Shown piece by piece: positions 43,767 through 51,848 of a stretch of DNA of 64,000 bases (position 1 is its first letter; every line of letters begins with the position of its first letter). Source of the DNA: CAWEBF01 sp963807235 (GTDB lineage: Bacteria > Acidobacteriota > Vicinamibacteria > Vicinamibacterales > UBA2999); contig CAWEBF010000017.1 of the NCBI GenBank assembly GCA_963807235.1, forward strand, positions 124,001-188,000, written 5' to 3'. Made by a program: the position numbers and the translations under genes. The notes beneath the pieces were generated by a model. It saw only the letters and a program-made list of their open reading frames with translations, ran no database searches and was not told the DNA's origin.

Positions 43767-45558
43767 ATGCGGTTGCGACACTGGTTGACCCCGGAGGGCG
43801 CGTGTGCCGTCCTGTCGCCGCGGCAGTACAGGGCGGTCACTGTGGTGTTGCTGCTATCGGTGGCGGCGTTCGACGTGGTCAGCGAACTCCCGTTTGGCTT
43901 TCTCTATTTGGTCCCGATCGTCTTCACGTTTTGGGGTCACGATCGATGGCTGCCAGCGGCAACGGCTGGCGTCGCGAGCGTGCTCATGTTGCTCGGGATG
44001 TTCACCGCGCCGAAGGAGGGGATCGATTTCAAACTCACCATGCGGCTGGGCGGGGCTACGATTTTTCTCGGGGCAGGCTGGGTGATCACGAATCTGCGCC
44101 GGCTGCTGGCGGAAGCCAGGGAGCGCGAGGGCGTGCTGCGCACGATCTTCGACTCCGAGCCGGCGTGCGTGAAAGTCCTTGGCCGCGGCTACGTCCTGCT
44201 CGACATGAACAACGCGGGACTGGCCATGATCGAGGCCGAGGGTATCGAACCGCTGCGCGGGCACTGCGTCCTGCCGCTGGTCGTGGAAAAACAGCGCCAC
44301 GACTTCGAGAAGATGTGCGAGCGGGCCTTCGACGGTGAGCCAGGCATGTTGCAGTTCGAGATGGTGGGCCTCAAGGGACGCCGGCTTTGGGTCGAGACCC
44401 GCATGGCACCGCTACGCAACGCCGCGGGCCACGTGACGGCGATCCTCGCCGTCACCGCCGACGTCACCGAGCGCCGCCGTGCCGACGAACAGCTGCGGGA
44501 CAGCGAGCAGCGCCTCACCCAGGCGGCGACTATCGCGGGCCTGGGCTTCTTCGAGCACGACCACGCCACCAACGCCATCTTCTGGTCGCCGGGCGCCCGG
44601 GCCATCCTCGCGATGGATCCCTATCAGACCATCACCCATGATCTCGTGGTCTCGATGACACACCCTGACGATCGCGATCGGGCCCTGCGGACCGTCGCCC
44701 GGGCGCACGACCCTCGCGGCGACGGATCGATGACGCTCGAGTCCCGCATCATCCGCCCCGACGGAGACGTGCGCCACGTCAGCACGAAGTCGCAGACGCG
44801 GTTCGACGAGGCGGGACGGCCGCTGAAGACCGTCGGCACCGTACTCGACGTCACCGAGCGGGTGCGCGCCGAGGCCCAGCGCGATCGTCTGGCGCTGCGC
44901 GTGCTGGAGATCCAGGAGGACGAGCGCCGGGCCGTCGCAAGGGACCTCCACGACGAGATCGGCCAGGCGCTGTCGGCGCTGAAGCTGAACCTGTTGTGCC
45001 TCATGCGCGACGGAACGGCCAACGACCGGGTGGTCGGCGACAGCCTCCACATCGCCGACGAGGTGTTGCAGCAGGTGCGCGACATCGCGCTCTCGCTTCG
45101 TCCGTCCGTGCTGGACGACCTGGGCCTTGGGGCCGCCGTCCAGTGGTACGTGGAGCAGTCCGGTGCGCGCGGAGGCATCCGTGTCACGTGCAAGGTGGCG
45201 CCCGATCTCGCGCCGGCGCCTCCGACGACCGAGATCGCGTGCTTTCGCGTCCTGCAGGAGGCACTGACCAACGTGCACCGCCACGCCGACGCCACGAGCG
45301 CGGAAGTGTGGCTGCGCGACGACGGGCACAACCTGGAGCTCGTGGTCCGCGACAACGGCCGCGGCTTTCAGGTGGACCGGGTCATCGCCGGGTCGGAGCG
45401 CGGATTCGAACATGGGGCTGCTGAGCATTCGGGAGCGCGCGGCACTGCTGGGCGGCGTCGCCACGCTGACGTCCGCGCCAGGAGAAGGCTCCGAGGTGCG
45501 CGTCCGGTTCCCGCTCGTGGGTGCGGTCGAGAGACTCCAGGTCGGCGTCGAGGCTTGA
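43767..45558 (+). CDS. PAS-domain sensor histidine kinase, NarL/DesK type (one frameshift)
   Basis: Three to four N-terminal membrane helices (about 20-95) are followed by PAS 1 (VLRTIFDSEPACVKVLGRGY), PAS 2 (AATIAGLGFFEHDHATNAIF) with PAC motifs, HisKA_3 (DERRAVARDLHDEIGQALSA, phospho-His in DLHDEIGQ) and an HATPase domain (FRVLQEALTNVHRHADATSA, VRDNGRGF). An extra base near 45408 breaks the frame just before MGLLSIRERAALLGG; removing it gives a stop at 45556-45558. The response regulator begins 2 bases later, so kinase and regulator form a coupled pair. Confidence 0.93.
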
Positions 45559-45559
45559 C

Positions 45560-46213
45560 GTGGCCGACATCCGTTTGCTGCTGGCTGAGGATCACACGCT
45601 CATGCGGGCGGGCATCCGTGCCCTGCTCGAGAGCCTGCCGGGCATCGAAGTGGTTGGCGAGGCCAGCACCGGGCTCGAAGCCCTGGCCCTGGCCGAGCAG
45701 CTGCAGCCGGACCTGATCCTCCTGGACATCTCGATGCCTGAGCTGAACGGTCTCGAGGTGGCCGCGCGGCTCGTCAAGAGCGATCCGCGCCGGCGCGTCG
45801 TGTTCCTGTCCATGCACACCGACGCCGTCTACGTACGGAGGGCGTTTCAGACCGGCGCCGCCGGCTACCTGGTGAAAGGGGCCGACGTGCCGGAGCTGGC
45901 CCTCGCTATTCGCGCCGTGATGCGGGGCGAGTCGTATGTGAGCCCGGCCGTCTCCAAGGACGTCATCGGCGAATATCGCCGTGTGGACGCCAAGGATCTC
46001 ACCCCCCTGGAGACCCTGACGCCCCGGCAACGGGAGATCCTGCAGCTCGTCAGTGAAGGCAACAGCACGAAGGACATCGCGCGACGGCTCGATTTGAGCG
46101 TCAAAACGGTGGAATCCCACCGCTCCGAACTGATGGAACGGCTTGATATCCACGATGTGACAGGCCTCGTCCGCTTCGCCATCCGCCACGGCCTGATTTC
46201 GCCCGACGCCTGA
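45560..46213 (+). CDS. NarL/FixJ-family response regulator
   Basis: The protein has 217 residues. The receiver domain has acidic pocket Glu10/Asp11, phospho-acceptor Asp56 (LILLDISMPE), Thr/Ser region LSMHTD and Lys106 (YLVKGADV). The LuxR-type HTH is at about 150-210 (LTPRQREILQLVSEGNSTKD then IARRLDLSVKTVESHRSELM). The GTG start lies just after the kinase stop. It should activate transcription upon phosphorylation by that kinase; targets are unknown. Confidence 0.95.
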   Translation: MADIRLLLAEDHTLMRAGIRALLESLPGIEVVGEASTGLEALALAEQLQPDLILLDISMPELNGLEVAARLVKSDPRRRVVFLSMHTDAVYVRRAFQTGAAGYLVKGADVPELALAIRAVMRGESYVSPAVSKDVIGEYRRVDAKDLTPLETLTPRQREILQLVSEGNSTKDIARRLDLSVKTVESHRSELMERLDIHDVTGLVRFAIRHGLISPDA

Positions 46214-46512
46214 CCCCCCGGCTACATCCCTGCCTGCACCGGAAATTTTCCGCCCAAGGTGAGGGTTATCCCTAGATGTCCTGGGCCCCGATTCCGGTCA
46301 TCCTGTGTGTGCTGGCCTGCGCTGACGAAGCGAGGGCTGGTTTCTGGTCCTCGTGGTCTGTCGGAGCGAACAGCAGTGCACGGAGGGCTAATCGTGCGTG
46401 AAAGTCAGGGCAAGGATCCTGCACAAAGAAAAAAGAGCGTGCAACACGGGTGAGAAATACGGCCGAGGTGTCGAGCAGTTAAGTAGGATGTGGGCGGATC
46501 ACAAGGGTTGCC
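46214..46512 (+). other. Intergenic region without a recognised gene
   Basis: This stretch of 299 bases has lower GC than its surroundings (for example AAGAAAAAAGAGCG near 46430) and no convincing coding signal; short open frames lack codon bias. It probably holds the promoter of the AraC gene. GGAAATTTTCC (46241-46251) is a perfect palindrome centred on a T, about 30 bases after the response-regulator stop. Confidence 0.5.
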
Positions 46513-47130
46513 GTGACCGGGTTAGACAACCGCACTAGTGACGCGTCCATCGTCAACGAGTCTGGGGCGTGGCTGGAGTTCGTGGGTGAGTGTCATGCCG
46601 CGATCGAGCGCTTGGAGCAAGGCGCGCTCGAACCGCGCGTGACGTCCACGCTGCTCGCGGCCGCCACCCGACTGCAGACTCGAACGGCTCGAGTGCTTGC
46701 GCTCAGCATGATCTCCCGCGTCGCAGGCTGCATATCAACAGCAACCCCTATGAGTACCCAGCTAGCAGTGAGTCCATCCAACGAACGGCAACCGGAGCCC
46801 GCGCTCAATTCGCGCGTGGCGACCGTCCTCGAGTACGTCGAAGAGAACCACTCCCGCTCGTCGTGCCGCTTGGAAGAAGTGGCGCGCACGCTGAGAGTGT
46901 CGCGATCCTATCTGAGCAGGCTCGTCCTTCGCGAAACGGGCCTGACCTTCAACCGTCACCTGCAGCTCGCTCGCATGAACACCGCCGCGCGCCTTCTGCA
47001 AGCCAGCTCCCTGAGCGTGAAGGAAATTTCGGCGGCGACGGGCTACGAGCACGTGCCCAGCTTCGATCGCCAGTTCCGAAAGCACTTCCGGATGACGCCT
47101 GGGGAGTTCAGACGCGGGATTCGCATCTGA
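46513..47130 (+). CDS. AraC-family transcriptional regulator
   Basis: The protein has 205 residues. The N-terminal 95 residues have no recognised ligand-binding fold. The C-terminus is a full AraC HTH: SRVATVLEYVEENHSRSSCR, LEEVARTLRVSRSYLSRLVL, TGLTFNRHLQLARMNTAARL, LSVKEISAATGYEHVPSFDR and RQFRKHFRMTPGEFRR. GTG start with AAGGG upstream. It sits at the edge of a region of broken regulatory genes, so its targets may have been lost. Confidence 0.9.
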   Translation: MTGLDNRTSDASIVNESGAWLEFVGECHAAIERLEQGALEPRVTSTLLAAATRLQTRTARVLALSMISRVAGCISTATPMSTQLAVSPSNERQPEPALNSRVATVLEYVEENHSRSSCRLEEVARTLRVSRSYLSRLVLRETGLTFNRHLQLARMNTAARLLQASSLSVKEISAATGYEHVPSFDRQFRKHFRMTPGEFRRGIRI

Positions 47131-47133
47131 GTC

Positions 47134-47221
47134 TGGCGAGGCTGCGCCTCAAACCACCCGAAAGGAACCGGACGGCTTCACCACGCTAGAGCAGCGTCCC
47201 TGGCCCGCACTTCGTTCGGGC
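47134..47221. repeat. Dispersed palindromic intergenic element, copy 2
   Basis: GGCGAGGCT/GCGCCT, then ACCCGAAAGGAACCGGACG, then GCAGCGTCCCTGGCCCGCAC/TTC/GTTCGGGC. The order and spacing of blocks match 1279-1361. It begins 3 bases after the AraC stop. Confidence 0.7.
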
Positions 47222-47380
47222 GGTGGCCGTTCGGGACTCGCGCGGGCCGGGATTCCCGTAACGGGTTGGTCCTTGCCGGTGATTGCGCGGTTCGACCAGG
47301 CTCCTCGTGTACACAAGGCGCTAGCAAAAGGCATGAATCGCTAGTGCGTCTCCACTTGTGTGAGGGCCCGACCTAGTCGA

Positions 47381-47537
47381 GGTGCTCTACTCTCCGGTTA
47401 CGCCGACGACTACGACGTGATCCGGGAGGGTTGCCGATTCCGGGCGCCCGTTCCTGCTGAAACCGTTCACGCAGGCCGACCTCATCACCAAGATCGGCGA
47501 GATCCTGCATCACACGCCCGCGCAGCCCCACGCGTAG
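47381..47537 (+). pseudogene. Receiver-domain C-terminal fragment
   Basis: GALLSGYADDYDVIREG is the beta4-alpha4 part of a CheY-type receiver (LSGYADD). After a frame break near 47440 comes RPFLLKPFTQADLITKIGEI then LHHTPAQPHA and a stop. KPF..ADL is the conserved beta5 Lys region. The first half with the phosphorylated Asp is missing and no start exists. It is probably the tail of a lost hybrid histidine kinase. The 250 bases before it hold only the palindromic element and no gene. Confidence 0.75.
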
Positions 47538-47555
47538 GGGACGCGGCTCGCGCAG

Positions 47556-48293
47556 CTAGCGTGCGGACCGGCTCGCGCCGGCGAACGCAAACCGGCTGCC
47601 GAGAGCGGGGCCAATCTTCTCGAACGCCAAGCCACCGGGTACCGGGCGTGACGCGCCACCGGTCTGCAAGACGTCGGCGTGGCGGGCCAGATTGCGGGCG
47701 TAGGGGGCGCCGTCCGTGCTGAGGGCCATCAGCCGTTCCCATCGAGATGCGAGCTCCTGCATGGCGCAGTCGGAGGGCTGGGCCGCCGAGATCTGCTCGA
47801 CATCGGCGATGAGGGTCAGCCACTCCTGCTTGAGCTCGTCCCAACCCCTTACCTGCCGTGCGGCGGCGGGCGGCGAGGCCTCCTCGCTGTCGCCGGTCCG
47901 AAGGGCGTCCATCAAAGGCTTGAGAACGGCCGGATCGGCCTCCTGGTCGGTCCCCAGCACCGCCTCGAGGTTGCGCACCGCAAAAATCACCCTATCGAGC
48001 ACTGGCTGCTTCCGCTCGAGCGCCCGGCGTTGCGCGCCGAGTGTCTCCATCAGGGCGGATGGCCCGGTAGTCCTCAGGATGCCGATCTTCTTCAACGGAA
48101 CCCCGACCGACTTCAGCGCCACGATCTGGACCAGGGATTGGAGATCGGCCGCCGAATACACGCGGGAGCCCGCCTGGCTGCGGGGCGGCGTCAGCAGGCC
48201 CATCCGGTCGTAGTGCTGGAGTGTTCGAACGGTCACGCCGGCCAGCCTTGCGAATTCCCGGATCCGATAGCTTCGACCCCTGGCCTGAGACAT
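47556..48293 (-). CDS. MerR-family transcriptional regulator
   Basis: The protein has 245 residues. The N-terminal MerR HTH is YRIREFARLAGVTVRTLQHY then DRMGLLTPPRSQAGSRVYSA (arm and wing). A long dimer helix follows (about 90-125, METLGAQRRALERKQPVLDR). The C-terminal half (about 135-245) resembles TipAS-like ligand-binding helices only weakly. GGGAG lies before the ATG. It points toward the broken receiver fragment and diverges from the broken kinase remnant. Confidence 0.9.
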   Translation of the reverse strand: MSQARGRSYRIREFARLAGVTVRTLQHYDRMGLLTPPRSQAGSRVYSAADLQSLVQIVALKSVGVPLKKIGILRTTGPSALMETLGAQRRALERKQPVLDRVIFAVRNLEAVLGTDQEADPAVLKPLMDALRTGDSEEASPPAAARQVRGWDELKQEWLTLIADVEQISAAQPSDCAMQELASRWERLMALSTDGAPYARNLARHADVLQTGGASRPVPGGLAFEKIGPALGSRFAFAGASRSAR

Positions 48294-48397
48294 GGCTGGA
48301 CTCCCTACGGGTATTAACGAAATCGCGCACTCGGGCGAACACGCGGCTAACGTGCTGCCTTAGCCGTAGGTGACATTGACTAGCGGGTGATGACCCC

Positions 48398-48798
48398 ATG
48401 GGGCCAATTGCGGGCAAGCGGCCGATAGAACGTGCAGACATGCGACAGAGCGGTCAGAACGCTCCCGCCTCCAACCTCATGTCCACCGGCCGTCGCAGCC
48501 TGTGGCAGCGGTATGGCATGGCCCTGGTGTCGAGCGCCATATGGTTCGGTGCGGCGCTGACCGCCCAGCTCGCGGTCAACGACAACGGCTTGTTGATGGC
48601 GCTGGCGGTGGTGACGGTCTGCGCGTGGTACGGCGGCGTCGGACCGGGCTTGCTGCAACCGACGTGCTGGTGACCGACCGCGTGCTGCCAGATGCGGTCA
48701 CGTTCGTGCAGAAACCGGTGTCGGCCCGCCAGTTGCTCGAGGCCGTCCGGCTGGTCCTGACGCACGCCGACGCGCCCACCTTGCGCGCCGTCAGCTGA
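48398..48798 (+). pseudogene. Remnant of a hybrid histidine kinase with large internal deletion
   Basis: The first 90 codons encode two membrane helices of a DUF4118/KdpD-type sensor: WQRYGMALVSSAIWFGAALT, LLMALAVVTVCAWYGGVGPG. Right at GPGLL the sequence switches, one frame off, to TDVLVTDRVLPD, then VTFVQKPVSARQLLEAVRLV, the two ends of a receiver domain around Asp and Lys. Everything between (PAS, kinase core, middle of the receiver) is absent. The reading is a deletion scar, not a functional gene. Confidence 0.75.
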
Positions 48799-48803
48799 CC
48801 TAT

Positions 48804-48858
48804 GCCCCGCCGGAGGCGGGGCAATTAGACACTGCCCTAGCGAGGCGGAGCCTCGCTA
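48804..48858. repeat. Double-hairpin palindromic element, forward copy
   Basis: Hairpin 1 is GCCCCGCC, loop GGA, GGCGGGGC. The linker AATTAGACACTGCCC follows. Hairpin 2 is TAGCGAGGC, loop GGA, GCCTCGCTA. The reverse complement of the region 62330-62411 shows the same order, with linker AATCAGACACTGTCAC. It lies between the kinase remnant and the stop of the small membrane protein. Confidence 0.82.
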
Positions 48859-48859
48859 G

Positions 48860-49198
48860 CTATTGGCCTTCGATGCGGCGCGCGTCGACCTTGAAGCTCC
48901 AGGTCATCGGATACACGTATCGGGGGAAGACCTCGATCTCGTCGACGTAGGTCGTCTCCGCCGTCGTCAGCATCCCCTGTCGCTCGACGACCACATCGCT
49001 GGCGGCGAGAGGCACCCCTTGTTCCTCGGCCTCCTCGACGATCTGTTCCTGGAGTTGCGCCGTGGTCTGCGAGTTGCCAAAGAGAAGCATCTCCTGGACC
49101 GAGTCGCGGAACTGGTACTGCTGCCACGCGGAGAGCCCCAGGCGTGCCGTTGCGTTCAGGATCACCGCGGCGACGAGCAGCTTGATGATGGTTTTCAT
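48860..49198 (-). CDS. Small membrane-anchored protein following lepB (DUF4845-like position)
   Basis: The protein has 112 residues. One N-terminal membrane helix (KTIIKLLVAAVILNATARLG) precedes a soluble alpha/beta part: FRDSVQEMLLFGNSQTTAQL then LAASDVVVERQGMLTTAETT. In proteobacteria a short DUF4845 protein of this shape follows lepA-lepB; the same order here suggests an equivalent, but sequence identity is not demonstrable by eye. Its start lies 5 bases after the lepB stop, so it is in the lepA-lepB transcript. Confidence 0.65.
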   Translation of the reverse strand: MKTIIKLLVAAVILNATARLGLSAWQQYQFRDSVQEMLLFGNSQTTAQLQEQIVEEAEEQGVPLAASDVVVERQGMLTTAETTYVDEIEVFPRYVYPMTWSFKVDARRIEGQ

Positions 49199-49203
49199 GA
49201 GGG

Positions 49204-49884
49204 CTAGTGAATCTGATGGAGGAGCCGACTCCACCGGACGCTGTTCAAGAGGCCGCTGCTCGCGTCGCCGAACGAGAAGTAGACGAACAACGCCTTGCCT
49301 TTCACGTAGCTCCGCGGCATGAACCCCCAGTATCGGCTGTCCTGCGAGTTGTCGCGGTTGTCGCCCATCATGAAGTAGTGGTCGCCGGGCACGGTGACCG
49401 GCCCATACTTCCGGCGTACGTCGAGGTCGGTGTAGTCGGCGCTGCCGGGCACGGCATCGGGAAACAGGAAGTGCACGTACGGCTCGTCCAGAGGCTTGCC
49501 GTTGACGTACAGCGTCTTGTTCTTCAGCTCCAGCGTGTCGCCCGGGAGGCCGATCACGCGCTTGATGTAGTCGCGTTCGGGCTCGACCGGATACTTGAAC
49601 ACGATGATGTCGCCGCGCTCGATCGGATCGTTTGGCAGAATCGCCCGCTCGAAACGCGTCAACGTCGGGGCGAACACCATCTTGTTCACGAGCAGGTGAT
49701 CGCCGATCAGCAGGTTGTTCTCCATCGAGCCGGTGGGAATCTTGAACGCCTGCACGACGAACGTCCGGACGAAGAGCGCCAGGATCACGGCCACGCACAG
49801 CGACTCGAAGTACTCGCGCAGCGTGGACTTCTTGTACGGCGCCGGTTGCGGCGCCGCCGCGGTCTTCGCCTTTCCGTTGGCCAT
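49204..49884 (-). CDS. lepB: Signal peptidase I
   Basis: The protein has 226 residues. The membrane anchor is LCVAVILALFVRTFVVQAFK. Box B is PTGSMENNL with catalytic Ser53, box D RDYIKRVIGLPGD with catalytic Lys108, and box E GDNRDNSQDSRYWGF. It cleaves Sec and Tat signal peptides at the outer face of the cytoplasmic membrane. It lies 16 bases after lepA, the classical order. Confidence 0.97.
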   Translation of the reverse strand: MANGKAKTAAAPQPAPYKKSTLREYFESLCVAVILALFVRTFVVQAFKIPTGSMENNLLIGDHLLVNKMVFAPTLTRFERAILPNDPIERGDIIVFKYPVEPERDYIKRVIGLPGDTLELKNKTLYVNGKPLDEPYVHFLFPDAVPGSADYTDLDVRRKYGPVTVPGDHYFMMGDNRDNSQDSRYWGFMPRSYVKGKALFVYFSFGDASSGLLNSVRWSRLLHQIH

Positions 49885-49900
49885 CTGTCGTTGCCCCAGT

Positions 49901-51703
49901 CTAATCTTCGCCGAGCTTGAGCGCCGCCAGGAACGCCTCCTGCGGAATCTCCACGCGCCCCACCCGTTTCATCCGCTTCTTGCCCTCTTTCTGTTTCTCG
50001 AGCAGCTTGCGCTTGCGGCAGATGTCTCCACCATAGCACTTGGCCAGCACGTTCTTGCGGAGCGCTTTCACGCTTTCCCGCGCAATCACACGGTTGCCGA
50101 TCGAGGCCTGGATGGCCACCTCGAACATCTGCCGGGGAATCAGCTGCCGCATCTTGGACGCCAGCGCCCGGCCGCGCTCGTAGGCGGCGTCGCGGTGGAC
50201 GATGATCGACAGGGCGTCCACGGGCTCGCCGTTCACCAGGATGTCCATCTTCACGAGCGGCGATTCCCAGAAGCCGGTGACGTGGTAGTCCAGCGAGCCG
50301 TAGCCCTTGGACAGCGTCTTCAGCTTGTCGTAGAAGTCCAGCACGACTTCGTTGAACGGCAGCTCGTAGGTGATGAGGACACGGTCCGACTTCAGGTACT
50401 CCAGCTTCTTCTGGATGCCCCGCTTGTCCTGACAGAGCTGCAGGATGCCGCCCACGTGCTCGGCGGGCGTCAGGATGGTGGCGGTGATGACCGGCTCTTC
50501 CAGCTTGGCGATCCGGCCGGCATCGGGGAGCTTTGCCGGGCTGTCGATCTCCTGCACCTCGCCGTCGGTCGTGGTCACGCGGTACAGCACGCCCGGCGCG
50601 GTGGTCACCAGGTCCATGTCGTACTCGCGCTCCAGCCGCTCCTGCACGATCTCCATGTGCAGGAGGCCCAGGAAGCCGCACCGGAAGCCGAACCCGAGCG
50701 CGGTGGACGACTCGGGCTCGTAGAAGAAGGAGGCGTCGTTCAGCCGCAGCTTCTCCAGCGCCTCTCGAAGCTCGGGATACTCGTGCCCCTCCACGGGGTA
50801 GAGCCCCGCGAAGACCATCGGCTTCAGCTCCTTGAAGCCGGGGAAGGGCTCGGTGGTGGGACGCGCCACCTCGGTGATGGTGTCGCCGAGCTTCGCGTCG
50901 GACACCCGCTTGATGTTGGCCACCACGAAGCCCACCTCGCCGACGCCGAGCTCGGTGACCGGGATGGCCTTGGGCGAAAACACGCCGAGGTTGTCCACCT
51001 CGTGGTCCAGTCCCGCGGCCATCAGGCGGATTTTCATTTTCGGCCGGATCACGCCGTCGATCACCCGGACGACGATCACCACTCCACGGTACGGGTCGTA
51101 CCACGTATCGAAGATCAGCGCCTTCAGCGGCGCGTCGGGATCTCCGGTCGGCGGATGGAAGCGGGTGACGATGGCCTCGAGGATGTCGCGGGTGCCGGTG
51201 CCCTCCTTCGCGCTCGCCAGGATGGCGGTGCTGCTGTCCAGCCCGATGATGTCCTCGATCTGCCGCTTGCACTCGTCGGGCTGGGCGCTGGGCAGGTCGA
51301 TCTTGTTGATGACGGGGATGATCTCCAGGCTGTTGTCCACGGCCAGGTAGGCGTTGGCGAGCGTCTGGGCCTCGACGCCCTGCGACGCATCCACCAGGAG
51401 CAGGGCCCCTTCGCACGCCGCCAGGGACCGCGTGACCTCGTAGCTGAAGTCCACGTGTCCGGGTGTGTCGATCAGGTTCAGGACGTACTGCTCGCCGGCG
51501 AGGGTCGTGTAGTTGAGCCGGACCGGGTGCGCCTTGATGGTGATGCCGCGCTCGCGCTCGAGATCCATCGCGTCGAGCACCTGGGCTTCCATCTCACGGG
51601 CCTGCAGGGCGCCGGTGATCTCCAGGAAGCGATCGGCCAGCGTGGACTTCCCGTGGTCGATGTGCGCGATGATCGAAAAGTTGCGAACGTAGCGTGGGTC
51701 CAT
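49901..51703 (-). CDS. lepA: Elongation factor 4 (LepA)
   Basis: The protein has 600 residues, full length. G1 is IIAHIDHGKSTLADR, G2 region DLERERGITIKAHPV, G3 DTPGHVDFSYEV, G4 INKIDLPSA and G5 ILASAKEG. The C-terminal LepA domain is complete (VGRVEIPQEAFLAAL). It is a translational GTPase that acts on stalled or early elongating ribosomes. It is first in lepA-lepB-small protein. The 113-bp heptamer element lies 18 bases upstream of its start. Confidence 0.97.
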   Translation of the reverse strand: MDPRYVRNFSIIAHIDHGKSTLADRFLEITGALQAREMEAQVLDAMDLERERGITIKAHPVRLNYTTLAGEQYVLNLIDTPGHVDFSYEVTRSLAACEGALLLVDASQGVEAQTLANAYLAVDNSLEIIPVINKIDLPSAQPDECKRQIEDIIGLDSSTAILASAKEGTGTRDILEAIVTRFHPPTGDPDAPLKALIFDTWYDPYRGVVIVVRVIDGVIRPKMKIRLMAAGLDHEVDNLGVFSPKAIPVTELGVGEVGFVVANIKRVSDAKLGDTITEVARPTTEPFPGFKELKPMVFAGLYPVEGHEYPELREALEKLRLNDASFFYEPESSTALGFGFRCGFLGLLHMEIVQERLEREYDMDLVTTAPGVLYRVTTTDGEVQEIDSPAKLPDAGRIAKLEEPVITATILTPAEHVGGILQLCQDKRGIQKKLEYLKSDRVLITYELPFNEVVLDFYDKLKTLSKGYGSLDYHVTGFWESPLVKMDILVNGEPVDALSIIVHRDAAYERGRALASKMRQLIPRQMFEVAIQASIGNRVIARESVKALRKNVLAKCYGGDICRKRKLLEKQKEGKKRMKRVGRVEIPQEAFLAALKLGED

Positions 51704-51721
51704 CAGGATAGGGACGGTAAC

Positions 51722-51834
51722 AGTCTACAGTCTACGGTCTACGGTCTACTGTCCAGCAGTGCGGACCTGTAGCCCAAACGCGTAATTGCAGTTCCGCAAT
51801 GCCAGGACTGTGGACCGTAGACTGTAGACCGTGA
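51722..51834. repeat. Heptamer-armed inverted element, 113 bp copy B
   Basis: The left arm is AGTCTAC twice and GGTCTAC twice. The core begins TGTCCAGCAGTGCGGAC and CTGTAGCC and includes GCAGTTCCGCAATGCCAGGA. The right arm is ACTGTGG, ACCGTAG, ACTGTAG and ACCGTGA. It aligns over its whole length with 23092-23207, with a diverged middle (CAAACGCGTAATT versus GAACCCAGCGGAACTC). It separates lepA from the citrate synthase gene. Confidence 0.92.
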
Positions 51835-51848
51835 CTCCAGCTGGCGTG

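Noticed and set aside
46259..46453. Short open frame of 64 codons between the response regulator and AraC genes
   Set aside because: It has no ribosome binding site, no codon bias and no recognisable motif; the surrounding region looks intergenic.
5974..51834. CRISPR arrays
   Set aside because: The tandem repeats have 7-bp or 22-24-bp units without unique spacers, and no cas genes are present.
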